A DNA stretch of 64,000 bases, from NCBI RefSeq assembly GCF_900113325.1, contig NZ_FOOY01000004.1:97116-161115 (forward strand). The letters run 5' to 3'. Position numbers and translations under genes: made by a program. Under the pieces are notes generated by a model. That model searched no databases and was not told the DNA's origin. It saw nothing but the letters and a program-made list of their open reading frames with translations. Below are positions 49,504-59,802 of the stretch, in pieces; the first letter of the stretch is position 1; every line of letters begins with the position of its first letter. This DNA comes from Sporolactobacillus nakayamae (GTDB lineage: Bacteria > Bacillota > Bacilli > Bacillales > Sporolactobacillaceae).

Positions 49504-49683
49504 ATGGTCGAGACAAGAGTTCGGAAGAATGAATCGATTGAAGATGCGTTGCGACGCTTTAAACGGTCGGTCTCTAAATCCGGTACATTAGCAGAAGTTA
49601 AGAAGCGGAGAAATTATGAGAAACCTAGCGTTAAGCGTAAGAAAAAATCTGAGGCTGCGCGTAAGAAACGCCGCAGATTCTGA
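49504..49683 (+). CDS. rpsU: 30S ribosomal protein S21
   Basis: A 59-aa, very basic protein. [19 protein letters not shown] and the C-terminal [16 protein letters not shown] are diagnostic for S21. It has a double SD (GGAGGGAGGG). It is paired with yqeY 15 nt downstream, as in B. subtilis, and transcribed from the promoter at 49412. Confidence 0.97.
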   Translation: MVETRVRKNESIEDALRRFKRSVSKSGTLAEVKKRRNYEKPSVKRKKKSEAARKKRRRF

Positions 49684-49698
49684 GAAGGAGTTTTATAA

Positions 49699-50142
49699 AT
49701 GAGCCTTGTTGATCGTTTGACTACAGATATGAAACAAGCGATGAAAGCGAGGGAGAAAGCGCGTCTCTCGGTTATTCGCATGATTAAAACATCACTGCAG
49801 AACGAATCGATCAAGCTAGGTCAACCATTGTCCGATGACGAGGCACTGGCAGTCCTGACCCGAGAGCTTAAGCAGAGGAAAGACTCCCTCCAAGAGTTTA
49901 AGAACGCAGGGCGACAGGATCTTGTTGAAGAAGTCACCAATGAAATTGCAATTGTCCAATCTTATATGCCCGAACAACTTTCTGAAGAGAAAGTTACGGC
50001 GATTATAGATGAAACAATTTCGGAAGTCGGCGCTGCTTCCAAGGCAGATATCGGCAAAGTGATGAAAGCGGTCATGCCGAAAGTCAAAGGCCGGGCGGAT
50101 GGAAGCATGATCAATAAAATCGTGCGCAGTAAATTAAGTTAA
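49699..50142 (+). CDS. yqeY: GatB/YqeY domain-containing protein
   Basis: A 147-aa, all-helical protein with the YqeY fold: [19 protein letters not shown] at the start and a C-terminal [19 protein letters not shown] block resembling the tRNA-binding tail of GatB. Its function is unproven; tRNA interaction is inferred from the fold. SD AAGGAG. Confidence 0.93.
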   Translation: MSLVDRLTTDMKQAMKAREKARLSVIRMIKTSLQNESIKLGQPLSDDEALAVLTRELKQRKDSLQEFKNAGRQDLVEEVTNEIAIVQSYMPEQLSEEKVTAIIDETISEVGAASKADIGKVMKAVMPKVKGRADGSMINKIVRSKLS

Positions 50143-50150
50143 GAAATGAG

Positions 50151-50188
50151 AAGCTCTGTTTGTCGGAAAAACAAACAGAGCTTTGTTT
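50151..50188 (+). terminator. terminator after yqeY
   Basis: A perfect 13-bp stem AAGCTCTGTTTGT / ACAAACAGAGCTT with a 7-nt loop is followed by a T-rich run. Confidence 0.93.
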
Positions 50189-50264
50189 ACATTCAGAGTA
50201 CTTCAAAGGTGAGTAATGGAGCAACTGGCAACGCCAGATTATAAATAGGTAGGGGATGAGAGCT

Positions 50265-51269
50265 ATGCAATTAGACGCTTCAACAGTAGGAATTCTCATA
50301 ATCGCTGCGCTTCTAATTATCGTGATTGTCATTCTTTTCACTTTTGTACCGGTTATGTTGTGGATTTCAGCGCTGTCTTCCGGCGTTCGGATCAGTATCT
50401 TTACATTGATTGGTATGAGATTGAGACGGGTGGTACCAAGACGAGTCATTGATCCGTTGATTAAGGCAACCAAAGCGGGACTTGACCTTCATACGAACCA
50501 ACTTGAAAGCCATTACCTTGCAGGAGGAAACGTTGACCGAGTGGTTAACGCACTGATCGCTGCTCATCGAGCGAATATAGCCTTGACATTTGAACGTGCG
50601 GCGGCGATTGATCTCGCCGGACGCAATGTATTGGAAGCTGTCCAAATGAGTGTCAATCCTAAAGTCATTGAATCGCCATATATTGCCGGGGTGGCAATTA
50701 ACGGTATCGAGGTTAAAGTCAGAGCGAGAATCACGGTTCGCGCGAACATCGATCGATTAGTCGGAGGCGCCGGTGAAGAAACCGTTGTCGCCCGTGTTGG
50801 TGAAGGTGTAGTCAGCACGATTGGTGCGTCACACACACATAAAGATGTGCTGAAGAATCCGGATACGATTTCTAAGACCGTTCTCGATAAAGGGTTGGAC
50901 GCCGGTACTGCGTTTGAAATTTTGTCTATTGATATTGCGGATGTGGATGTTGGCAAGAACATCGGTGCGTTCCTGCAAACGGAACAAGCTGAGGCAGACA
51001 AGAACATCGCACAGGCTAAGGCTGAGGAACGCCGCGCAATGGCTGTCGCTAATGAACAAGAAATGCGTGCTCGCGTCGAAGAAATGCGCGCAAAAGTTGT
51101 GGAGGCGGAATCTGAAGTTCCGCTCGCAATGGCAGCCGCGCTTAAATCAGGAAAATTAGGTGTCATGGATTATATGAACTACAACAATATCAAAGCAGAT
51201 ACAGAAATGCGCCATTCGTTTGGCAAAGAGAACAACAATGACAATACATCCGGAGATGAGTACAAATAA
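50265..51269 (+). CDS. floA: flotillin-like protein FloA
   Basis: A 334-aa protein: N-terminal membrane hairpin/helix (about residues 8-32), an SPFH/PHB domain ([18 protein letters not shown], about 165) and a C-terminal coiled-coil rich in Glu-Ala ([14 protein letters not shown]). It organises functional membrane microdomains. ATG 50265 is 9 nt after AGGGG; ATG 50256 abuts the SD. The NfeD-type partner gene (yqeZ), normally directly upstream, is missing; yqeY plus a terminator precede it. Confidence 0.94.
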   Translation: MQLDASTVGILIIAALLIIVIVILFTFVPVMLWISALSSGVRISIFTLIGMRLRRVVPRRVIDPLIKATKAGLDLHTNQLESHYLAGGNVDRVVNALIAAHRANIALTFERAAAIDLAGRNVLEAVQMSVNPKVIESPYIAGVAINGIEVKVRARITVRANIDRLVGGAGEETVVARVGEGVVSTIGASHTHKDVLKNPDTISKTVLDKGLDAGTAFEILSIDIADVDVGKNIGAFLQTEQAEADKNIAQAKAEERRAMAVANEQEMRARVEEMRAKVVEAESEVPLAMAAALKSGKLGVMDYMNYNNIKADTEMRHSFGKENNNDNTSGDEYK

Positions 51270-51296
51270 ACACCATTCATGAGAGAGGGTGAGGCA

Positions 51297-51764
51297 GTGT
51301 CATTTGTCTGGATTATTGGTTTAGTTATCTGGATGATCTTCTATGTTGCAAAATCTGTTGAAAAACAGAATGCCCAAGAACAGAAGCGTCGACAAGAACT
51401 AGGGCGGAGAACCAATACACGTCCGCAAATGCCTAGCGCGAAGCGACAGATTACTCAAGCGAATCGAGATGTGAACCGACGCGCTGAACCGATTATGGAA
51501 CAGGCACCGACCGATACACATACTGCTGAGAATGTCTGGATGAAGAAATACTATGAAACTAAGGATCGAATGAACCAGTCTTCGAGCCAACGAACAGTCG
51601 ATCGATCACTGCATCCGGCAAAGGCGTCAGGATCGGAAAACGTCGGGAATGGTTGGAAGAGCAATCAAGATGCCCTGCGGCAAGCCTTTATTTTCTCAGA
51701 ATGTATTGGAAAACCTCGTGCCGTTCAACCTCATCACTTTTTTGACAGGAACCGGGTACGCTAA
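51297..51764 (+). CDS. unknown single-pass membrane protein downstream of floA
   Basis: A 155-aa protein. One N-terminal transmembrane helix (about residues 2-18, rich in Trp/Ile) is followed by a basic, Gln/Arg-rich polar tail (EQKRRQELGRRTN...) with no recognised domain; cytoplasmic orientation is likely by the positive-inside rule. GTG start after GGGTGAGG. It starts 27 nt after floA, is probably co-transcribed and ends in a terminator. It occupies the yqfB position but I cannot show homology. A FloA-associated role is only an inference from position. Confidence 0.65.
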   Translation: MSFVWIIGLVIWMIFYVAKSVEKQNAQEQKRRQELGRRTNTRPQMPSAKRQITQANRDVNRRAEPIMEQAPTDTHTAENVWMKKYYETKDRMNQSSSQRTVDRSLHPAKASGSENVGNGWKSNQDALRQAFIFSECIGKPRAVQPHHFFDRNRVR

Positions 51765-51777
51765 TTTAATCTGAATG

Positions 51778-51808
51778 TCGTCCGTGACTCTATTGGTTGC
51801 GGGCTTTT
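51778..51808 (+). terminator. terminator after the floA transcript
   Basis: GTCCGTGAC pairs with GTTGCGGGC (G-U pairs included) around TCTATTG, followed by six Ts. Confidence 0.75.
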
Positions 51809-51822
51809 TTACAGTTAAAAAA

Positions 51823-52091
51823 TATAGCGTTCTGACTTGTTGGTACATAAGATTCGGTTGGGCGATCAGGTAAGCGCCCAATCTGAGAAATAAACGGAAA
51901 AATTCCGCTTAATTAGAAAATGAATGAAAAAATCGCTTAAATAGACGGAGAAATTCCGCTTATCGAATCGAAAAACGTGAAAATGGAGGTTTTTTCTGTG
52001 AATAAGCGGAAAAATTACCCTTATGTACCCGTGAAACAGGCGCTATGATGCAAATAGGCGGAAAATTTCCGCTTATTTTGCGCGTTACTTA
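51823..52091. repeat. dispersed non-coding repeat, copy B (family 1)
   Basis: 269 bp matching 33179-33468 in the same orientation; copy A carries a roughly 12-bp insertion near its left end, plus scattered substitutions. As with copy A, it starts within about 20 bp of a gene's terminator. It contains the same direct and inverted CCGCTTAT / ATAAGCGG elements. Confidence 0.9.
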
Positions 52092-52153
52092 AATGAAACA
52101 GAAATGCCTGTTCAAGCACAAAGTTGATGATTCAAAATGGCATGTGGATCAAG

Positions 52154-52287
52154 GGAACTTTCGTATGTAAGGAGCCTTCGCTAACTGTAAAGGAACTTTC
52201 GCTAATTACGCATACGTCCTGTATGCAATGCGAAAGTCATCACATCCTGTGAAAGTACGTCCTGTATGCAACGCGAAAGCCACCGCA
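52154..52287. repeat. hairpin and direct repeats upstream of yqfC
   Basis: GGAACTTTCG-type elements recur at 52154, 52171 (degenerate) and 52192. A nested hairpin has ACTTTCGC (52195) with GCGAAAGT (52230) and an inner GCATAC/GTATGC. Its right half, TACGTCCTGTATGCAA plus GCGAAAG, is repeated 43 bp later (52256-52287). The rest of the 750-bp gap to yqfC (to 52514) shows no supported gene. Confidence 0.75.
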
Positions 52288-52514
52288 TATGGATCGGAAT
52301 CGTTCATTTTGCTTTAAGAGCAATTTTTGCTGCCATACCGAATTCTCATTTACCAAATCTATACGTCATGCCACCGCTTCAAAGTATTTGCGTGTCCGCT
52401 GTCTTTCCTACAATTGATTCGATAATTTCTTCCGTACTTTCTCGATGATCTAAACGATTTCTGTGCTAGCCGACATTCTTTACTCATAAGTTTGTAAAGA
52501 GGTGGAGAGAGATC

Positions 52515-52796
52515 ATGAGAAAATGGAGCGCTCATTTAAAAAAATGGTTTGCCGAAGTGTCCGACATTCCTGAAGATGTGGTTTTAGGGTCGCCTCGATT
52601 GACCTTAATTGGCCAGTTTCGACTCTCCATTGAAAACTATCGTGGCGTTCTTGCATTCTCAAAGACAGAGTTGAAGCTTGCTATGAATAAAGGCGAACTT
52701 CATATCGCAGGTGATGATTTTGTCCTTGAAACGATTCTAGAAAGAGAAATCGTTCTTCAAGGACGCGTAGATGATGTTCGATTTGTGGATGAATGA
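52515..52796 (+). CDS. yqfC: sporulation protein YqfC
   Basis: A 93-aa protein of the YqfC/YabP-like family: LGSPRLTLIGQFRLSIENYRGVL is the conserved core. In B. subtilis it belongs to the sigma-E regulon and is expressed in the mother cell. SD AGGTGGAG precedes the ATG. It heads the cluster yqfC-yqfD-phoH-pgpH-ybeY-dgkA-cdd-era. A CATAAGTT at about 52485 is only a weak sigma-E -10 candidate. Confidence 0.9.
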   Translation: MRKWSAHLKKWFAEVSDIPEDVVLGSPRLTLIGQFRLSIENYRGVLAFSKTELKLAMNKGELHIAGDDFVLETILEREIVLQGRVDDVRFVDE

Positions 52797-52811
52797 GAGG
52801 AGGCTAGCCGG

Positions 52812-54029
52812 TTGAGGCATACAATTCAACGTGCGGAGGGATATCTGAAGGCGGAAATCATAGGTGATGATCCTGAAAAATTCATCCGACTCTGCGTGAG
52901 TGAACACGTAAAGATATGGCATATTGTACGCAAAAATGAGACAACCCTCATTTGTTTTATAGAACTTACAAATTCGAATACTTTGAAAAGAAGGCTCAAG
53001 GATACAAATTGCCGGATCCATATTCTTGAAAAAGAAGGTTTCCCCTTTCTTTTAAAAAAGATAAAATTGCGACTAGGCATCGTGGCCGGTCTTCTATTCT
53101 TTTTAATGCTCCTCCTTATTCTCTCTAATATGGTGTGGTCGATCAATATCAAAGGAGCTGATTCGAAGCTGGAGGAGCATATTCGCAGTATTTTAAAGCA
53201 AAATCATCTCTATGAAGGCTCACTTGATCTCTTCGTCCCGGATACCAGCAAACTTGAGAACGCATTATCCACCAAACTAACAAAGGTAACGTGGATTGGT
53301 GTTTCAAGAGAAGGGACCACCTATAGAATCAACGTCGTTCAAAAAAAATACCCGAAGCCAAAGGAGGTCACGGGACCAAGAAATCTTGTCGCGACAAAAC
53401 AGGCGGTGATCCAGCGTTTATTCGTGGAAACAGGACAACCTGTCGTCGAAAATGATCAATTTGTGAAACCCGGACAGGTTCTGGTCAGTGGAATAATCGG
53501 CAATGAAAAGTCTTCACGGTTCGTCTCCGCAAAAGGAACGGTTATTGGCGAAACGTGGTATCGTTCAGAGGCTCAGATTCCGCTTCTTAGCCGATATACG
53601 ACTTATTCAGGCGCAGATTATCATAAGTACCAATTAAAGCTTTGGAACCTGCGAGTGCCCTTGTGGGGGTTCGATAAAGAGCCGTTTAAGCACTATGATC
53701 GTGAAACGTTGCGCAAACCGATCCGTTTTTTGATTTGGCAGACGCCATTTGTCTGGATTCAAGAAAACGATCGGCAGAAAAGAATAGCGACTCGCAAATT
53801 AACGGTCAATCAAGCGATTGCTGATGCGGTTGAGTCATCCGACAAAAAACTATTGGACAGCCTTCCAAAAGAATCGAAAATTATTAATACCGCCGTCGAC
53901 TATAAGAAAGTAGTGAAAAACAGTGTGTACATTCGAACACATCAAGTCGTGCATGAAAATATTGCTGCTGCGCGTGCGATTGATGTAAAAAAAGAGGAGA
54001 AAAAACTGAAAGCGAAGAATGAAGAATAA
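52812..54029 (+). CDS. yqfD: sporulation protein YqfD
   Basis: A 405-aa membrane protein of the YqfD (stage IV sporulation) family. A soluble N-terminal domain (~85 residues), one transmembrane helix (about 88-112) and a large extracytoplasmic domain with the family stretch WIGVSREGTTYRINVVQK. The tail is Lys/Glu-rich. TTG start, 9 nt after GAGGAGG. It follows yqfC as in other spore formers. Confidence 0.92.
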   Translation: MRHTIQRAEGYLKAEIIGDDPEKFIRLCVSEHVKIWHIVRKNETTLICFIELTNSNTLKRRLKDTNCRIHILEKEGFPFLLKKIKLRLGIVAGLLFFLMLLLILSNMVWSINIKGADSKLEEHIRSILKQNHLYEGSLDLFVPDTSKLENALSTKLTKVTWIGVSREGTTYRINVVQKKYPKPKEVTGPRNLVATKQAVIQRLFVETGQPVVENDQFVKPGQVLVSGIIGNEKSSRFVSAKGTVIGETWYRSEAQIPLLSRYTTYSGADYHKYQLKLWNLRVPLWGFDKEPFKHYDRETLRKPIRFLIWQTPFVWIQENDRQKRIATRKLTVNQAIADAVESSDKKLLDSLPKESKIINTAVDYKKVVKNSVYIRTHQVVHENIAAARAIDVKKEEKKLKAKNEE

Positions 54030-54150
54030 GGTGCAAACAGATTCTTTCAAGGGCGCGATCGCGCGCGCGTCAAATCAAATTGGAATTTAAGCGATAACAT
54101 ATGGTAAAATGATGGAAACGCTACTGATTTTTGAGGAGGACAAAAAGAGC

Positions 54151-55110
54151 TTGCCAGAACGCCATTTATATAAAATTACACTGGATTGTGAAAATGGAAA
54201 CGAAGCACTCATGCTTTTTGGACCAGGAGACGCGCATTTGAAAATAATTGAGCAGACACTTGGAATTTCGATCGTGACGCGGGGCGGATCGGTAAGTGTC
54301 TCTGCCGAAAGCGAGACGGATGCTCGTAAAGTGGAACAAGTGCTGAGCGCGCTGCTCAGCCTAATCAAAAAGGGTATCGCAATCACGAGCCGTGACGCTG
54401 TCTATGCTCTAAAAATGGCAGACAACGGTCAACTAGAGGCTTTTGGCGATTTGTATGAGAATGAAATTACAACCAATAGTAAGGGCAAACCGATCCGCGT
54501 TAAAACACTTGGTCAAAAGCGTTATGTTGAGGCAATCCGAAGACATGACATGGTGTTTTCCATCGGACCGGCGGGGACCGGAAAAACGTATTTGGCGGTA
54601 GTTATGGCTGTGACCGCGATGAAAGCGGGGAAGATCAAACGTCTGATTTTGACAAGACCTGCTGTGGAAGCGGGAGAAAGTCTCGGCTTTCTGCCTGGAG
54701 ATCTGAAGGAAAAAGTGGATCCCTATCTTCGCCCTCTCTATGACGCGCTTCATGATGTGCTCGGTGCGGAGCACACGCTTCGATTGATTGAAAGAGGGAC
54801 GATCGAAGTGGCGCCGCTCGCTTATATGAGAGGCAGGACACTGGAAGATGCCTACGTGATTCTTGACGAAGCGCAGAACACAACACAAGAACAGATGAAA
54901 ATGTTCCTGACACGGCTCGGCTTTGGTTCAAAGATGATTATTACCGGTGATGTGACACAGGTTGATCTTCCCAAGGGAAAAAAATCCGGACTTAAGACGG
55001 CGAAAGAACTTTTAGAACATGTCGATGGGATTTCATTTATTAATTTGAATCGCACAGATGTTGTGAGGCATCCGCTTGTACAGAAAATCATCGAAGCATA
55101 TGGCGACTGA
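54151..55110 (+). CDS. phoH: PhoH family P-loop ATPase (PhoH/PhoL)
   Basis: A 319-aa protein, the same length as B. subtilis PhoH. N-terminal KH-like region, Walker A GPAGTGKTYLA (about residue 138) and Walker B VILDEAQNTT (about 245); an RNA-related ATPase or helicase role is suggested for the family. I start at TTG 54151 after GAGGAGG (11-nt spacing) because the upstream ATG 54109 has no SD and would add 14 unconserved residues. Confidence 0.92.
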   Translation: MPERHLYKITLDCENGNEALMLFGPGDAHLKIIEQTLGISIVTRGGSVSVSAESETDARKVEQVLSALLSLIKKGIAITSRDAVYALKMADNGQLEAFGDLYENEITTNSKGKPIRVKTLGQKRYVEAIRRHDMVFSIGPAGTGKTYLAVVMAVTAMKAGKIKRLILTRPAVEAGESLGFLPGDLKEKVDPYLRPLYDALHDVLGAEHTLRLIERGTIEVAPLAYMRGRTLEDAYVILDEAQNTTQEQMKMFLTRLGFGSKMIITGDVTQVDLPKGKKSGLKTAKELLEHVDGISFINLNRTDVVRHPLVQKIIEAYGD

Positions 55111-55187
55111 CTCTGCCTACCCTGTCCCGATCACTTCATTTATGAATGTCGGGCCGGGTCAAGGAGATAGGTTGCGGAGGCGTAGCA

Positions 55188-57344
55188 ATGACACCAACAA
55201 TCCCGTTCAAACAAAAAATTAAAAAATTTGTACTCGTTTATTTGACTGATTGGGGAATTGTGCTGATTGTCGGTCTTATTTTGTATGGACTGATGATCGG
55301 CAGCGTTCTGCCAAAGAATCCCAATGTCAAGCTGCACGAAATTGCGACGAATGATATTCAGTCGCCGATCGACACAGTGGACACACAAGCTACGCAAGCG
55401 AAGCGGCAAGAAGCGATCGGTTCGACACCATCAGCCTATGCGTATAATAAAAATCTTGGACTTATACAGGTTGAAAAAGTCGGTGATTTATTTGATACGA
55501 TTGCCGAAGTAAAGAACGATGAGAAGATTTCATCCGATTCAACTCAAGAACAAGTGAATGCGGCGATAAAAATCATTATGGATCGTCTGTCCGATTCTAC
55601 GGATTCGCACCTTCCCAACAACACCATGACCGCTTTGATTACTGCGTCAGATCATAATCTTCAAATTGCGGAGGATATCGCAAGCACGAGTATATATGAG
55701 GCGATGAATGCTAAAGTCGGTTGGAATGATCTGGAACGCGCGCAAGATAAGGCCTCGGCTTCTCTGCCGTCATCGGTATTGAATGACAGCATTCGACGAG
55801 CGCTGAATGAAGTGCTGCACGCGTACATTACCGCAAACTATTCTTTTGATGCCAACGCGACGAAACAAAACAAACAAGAAGCCGCAAGAAATGTTGACAA
55901 TGTCGTGATTCATCAAGGTGAAGTGATTGTAAAAAAAGGGGAACTCGTCACCAATGATATGATTCGACAGCTTAAATTGGTAGGCTTGTTAGACGAGCAC
56001 TTCAATTTGATTCCTTTCGTTGGCCTGCTTCTTTTCGTCAGCTTCATTACCTTTATTTTCTGGTTCGAGTACTTTCGCTTTAAAGAGAACCACCCAAACT
56101 ATTCTGTTAAATTTTTATATATCTACGCAATCATTTTTTGCGGAGCTGCAGCAATCATTAAAATATGCAGCTATCTAAGGCTCACGAATATCTCAGGAAT
56201 CAGCTATCTTGTTCCACTGGCCATGGCGCCGCTAATGATTCGTATTCTCTTGAACGAGCGTGTCGCTGTTGTCTCCGGCTTATTGCTCTCATTGGTTGGC
56301 AGCGTACTCTTCGGTATCAGCGCGAAAGCTGCAATCTTTGACTCAAGCATGGGCATTGTTTTATTCTTTTCATCACTCGCCGGGGCTTTGGTTTTGCGAA
56401 AACGTCAAGCACGTCCGAAAATTATGCAAACCGGCGGACTAATCGCGCTTGTGAATGTGCTGGTCGTACTCTCGCTGCTGATGTTCCAAAACACACCATT
56501 TTCGCTTTTGAGTACGGGACTAAGTCTTGGATTTGCCGCCTTATCAGGATTCTTATCCGTTGTTTTAACCAATGGTCTTATGCCGCTTTTCGAGACGGGA
56601 TTCAGCATTCTTTCACCCATCCGGTTGATTGAGTTGTCGAACCCGAACCATCCGCTGCTCCGAAAAATATTGATTGAAGCACCTGGAACATATCATCATA
56701 GTCTTATGGTCGCCAATTTGGCTGAACGTGCCTGTGAGGTGATCGGAGCGAATGGTTTACTTGCCCGCGTCGCAGCCTATTATCATGATGTAGGTAAGAC
56801 CAAACGGCCGAAATTTTTCGTTGAGAATCAAATGAACGGGATTAATCCCCATGATAAGATTTCGCCGCAGCTTAGCCGGACGATCATTATTTCACACCCA
56901 TATGATGGGGCGGATATTCTTCGACAATACCGTATGCCTAAGGAAATCGTCAACATTGCTGAGCAGCATCACGGGACAACGCTTCTCAAATATTTCTATG
57001 TGAAGGCTCAGGAGCAAAGCGAGCAGCCAATTGATGAAAGTGAATTTCGTTATCCAGGTCCGAAGGTTCAGTCGAAAGAAGCGGCAGTTGTTGAGCTTGC
57101 GGACAGTATTGAGGCGGCGGTTCGCTCAATGAAAAAGCCGAATCCTGTCAAAGTGAATAATCTTGTTAAAAGTATCTTTAACGATCGATTAAGTGACGGT
57201 CAGTTTGATGAATGCAATATAACGCTTAAAGAGTTGAAAAGTGTGGAGAAGTCGATCGATGAAACACTGCGAGGTGTTTATCATTCCCGCATTGAGTATC
57301 CTAAAGACCTTAAAATGAAAAAGGTGAATCCAAAATGGCAATGA
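55188..57344 (+). CDS. pgpH: c-di-AMP phosphodiesterase PgpH (7TM-HD family, YqfF)
   Basis: A 718-aa protein: a transmembrane helix (~18-38), a large extracytoplasmic 7TMR-HDED sensor domain, seven transmembrane helices (~280-480) and a cytoplasmic HD phosphohydrolase domain (PGTYHHSLMVANLAE, AYYHDVGKTKRP). It degrades c-di-AMP in Firmicutes. ATG 55188 is 7 nt after GCGGAGG; upstream in-frame starts lack an SD. It overlaps ybeY by 10 nt. Confidence 0.94.
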   Translation: MTPTIPFKQKIKKFVLVYLTDWGIVLIVGLILYGLMIGSVLPKNPNVKLHEIATNDIQSPIDTVDTQATQAKRQEAIGSTPSAYAYNKNLGLIQVEKVGDLFDTIAEVKNDEKISSDSTQEQVNAAIKIIMDRLSDSTDSHLPNNTMTALITASDHNLQIAEDIASTSIYEAMNAKVGWNDLERAQDKASASLPSSVLNDSIRRALNEVLHAYITANYSFDANATKQNKQEAARNVDNVVIHQGEVIVKKGELVTNDMIRQLKLVGLLDEHFNLIPFVGLLLFVSFITFIFWFEYFRFKENHPNYSVKFLYIYAIIFCGAAAIIKICSYLRLTNISGISYLVPLAMAPLMIRILLNERVAVVSGLLLSLVGSVLFGISAKAAIFDSSMGIVLFFSSLAGALVLRKRQARPKIMQTGGLIALVNVLVVLSLLMFQNTPFSLLSTGLSLGFAALSGFLSVVLTNGLMPLFETGFSILSPIRLIELSNPNHPLLRKILIEAPGTYHHSLMVANLAERACEVIGANGLLARVAAYYHDVGKTKRPKFFVENQMNGINPHDKISPQLSRTIIISHPYDGADILRQYRMPKEIVNIAEQHHGTTLLKYFYVKAQEQSEQPIDESEFRYPGPKVQSKEAAVVELADSIEAAVRSMKKPNPVKVNNLVKSIFNDRLSDGQFDECNITLKELKSVEKSIDETLRGVYHSRIEYPKDLKMKKVNPKWQ

Positions 57345-57811
57345 CAATTGATATGCACGATGAAACAAAGGAAATTAATCATGCAATACAAGAGAGTGTG
57401 ATCAAGCTGATTGATTACGCAGCGGAACAGCTTGATTTGGAAGGTGAAATTGAATGTTCCATTACGTTCGTTGACAACGCGCGTATTCAGGTAATTAATC
57501 GCGACTATCGCGGTATTGACCGGCCGACTGACGTTATCTCATTCGCACTCGAAGAAATGGATGAGAATGAAGTGCCAATTCTTCCGGAAGAAGGTGAGCC
57601 GCGAGTTCTCGGTGATATCATCATTTCTGTCGAACGGACACATGAACAGGCAGCTGAGTATAATCATTCCTTTGAGCGCGAACTTGGATTCCTCGTCATT
57701 CACGGCTTACTTCATTTGCTCGGCTATGATCATCAGAATGCAGAACAAGAGAAGGAAATGTTCGGTTTGCAGGAAAGCATTCTTTCTTCGTTTGGCCTAA
57801 GCAGGGACTAA
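57335..57811 (+). CDS. ybeY: rRNA maturation RNase YbeY
   Basis: A 158-aa zinc endoribonuclease. The catalytic HGLLHLLGYDH (HxxxHxxxxxH) is near residue 127, with RGIDRPTDVISFA upstream as the family signature. It matures the 16S rRNA 3' end and assists ribosome quality control. It starts inside the end of pgpH; dgkA follows after 1 nt. Confidence 0.95.
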   Translation: MAMTIDMHDETKEINHAIQESVIKLIDYAAEQLDLEGEIECSITFVDNARIQVINRDYRGIDRPTDVISFALEEMDENEVPILPEEGEPRVLGDIIISVERTHEQAAEYNHSFERELGFLVIHGLLHLLGYDHQNAEQEKEMFGLQESILSSFGLSRD

Positions 57812-57812
57812 A

Positions 57813-58187
57813 ATGAACGAACATCATCCGCGAAGACACAAGAACCTGATTGACAGTTTTAAGGACGCTATTTCGGGCTTTGTGCTGGCGTTTGTCCAAG
57901 AGCGAAACCTGCATATCCAGATGTTTGCCGCGATCATTGTTATTGCTTTTTCATTGATTATTCATGTGTCAGTTGTTGGGCTGATGATTGTGTTTCTCTT
58001 AATTGGCGGTGTGATCAGTCTTGAACTGATCAACACGGCGATTGAACGACTTGTTGACTTGATTACCCAGAATCAGCACCCATTGGCTAAAGCGGCAAAG
58101 GACACGGCTGCTGCCGCAGTTTGGTGGTTTTCAGTTATCGCCGTTACTATTTATGTAATTATTGTTTGGAATACTTTAATGGATTGA
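57813..58187 (+). CDS. dgkA: diacylglycerol/undecaprenol kinase DgkA
   Basis: A 124-aa integral membrane kinase with three transmembrane helices and the signature ELINTAIERLVDLI (about residue 71) containing the catalytic Glu. The Gram-positive enzyme phosphorylates mainly undecaprenol. It lies between ybeY and cdd, a conserved arrangement. Confidence 0.94.
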   Translation: MNEHHPRRHKNLIDSFKDAISGFVLAFVQERNLHIQMFAAIIVIAFSLIIHVSVVGLMIVFLLIGGVISLELINTAIERLVDLITQNQHPLAKAAKDTAAAAVWWFSVIAVTIYVIIVWNTLMD

Positions 58188-58207
58188 AAATAGGAGTGTG
58201 CAAATAA

Positions 58208-59505
<1,298 letters not shown>

Positions 59506-59620
59506 TCGTTTAGTCGTATATCCTGCCTGCAACATCTTGAATTGACAATCATTTCTTCACATGTTTCTTCTCTTTTCGTCAACGCTATAGGTGAGGAGAA
59601 AAAATGGGAGGATGAGTGAA

Positions 59621-59767
59621 ATGTTGGATCTCAGTTGGAAGCTATTTAGTATGACAGGAACAATCGGCTCTTATCTTTTGATCAAAGAAATAGAAAAGGA
59701 AAAAGATGAAGAACAAAAACAGCAAAGCTGCGAGATGAGTGATCTGAAGGAACATGCCGGGGCGTAA
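59621..59767 (+). CDS. yqzL: YqzL family small protein
   Basis: A 48-aa protein. LDLSWKLFSMTGTIGSYLL with a following charged EKEKDEEQ stretch matches the YqzL family, which also lies between era and recO in B. subtilis. The function is unknown. ATG 59621 is 9 nt after GGGAGG; an in-frame ATG at 59612 directly abuts the SD and is less likely. Confidence 0.85.
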   Translation: MLDLSWKLFSMTGTIGSYLLIKEIEKEKDEEQKQQSCEMSDLKEHAGA

Positions 59768-59802
59768 AAAATAATCGGCGATTAGGGAAGCAGGTGATAC
59801 CG

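Noticed and set aside
50564-51166. 200-aa minus-strand ORF opposite floA
   Set aside because: Serine/alanine-rich antisense shadow of the floA coiled-coil; no SD or homology.
52266-52448. 60-aa ORF upstream of yqfC
   Set aside because: It begins inside the repeat cluster, lacks an SD and has no recognisable sequence.
54053-54064. GCGCGATCGCGC palindrome before phoH
   Set aside because: A short GC-rich alternating tract; striking locally but with no partner site or evident function.
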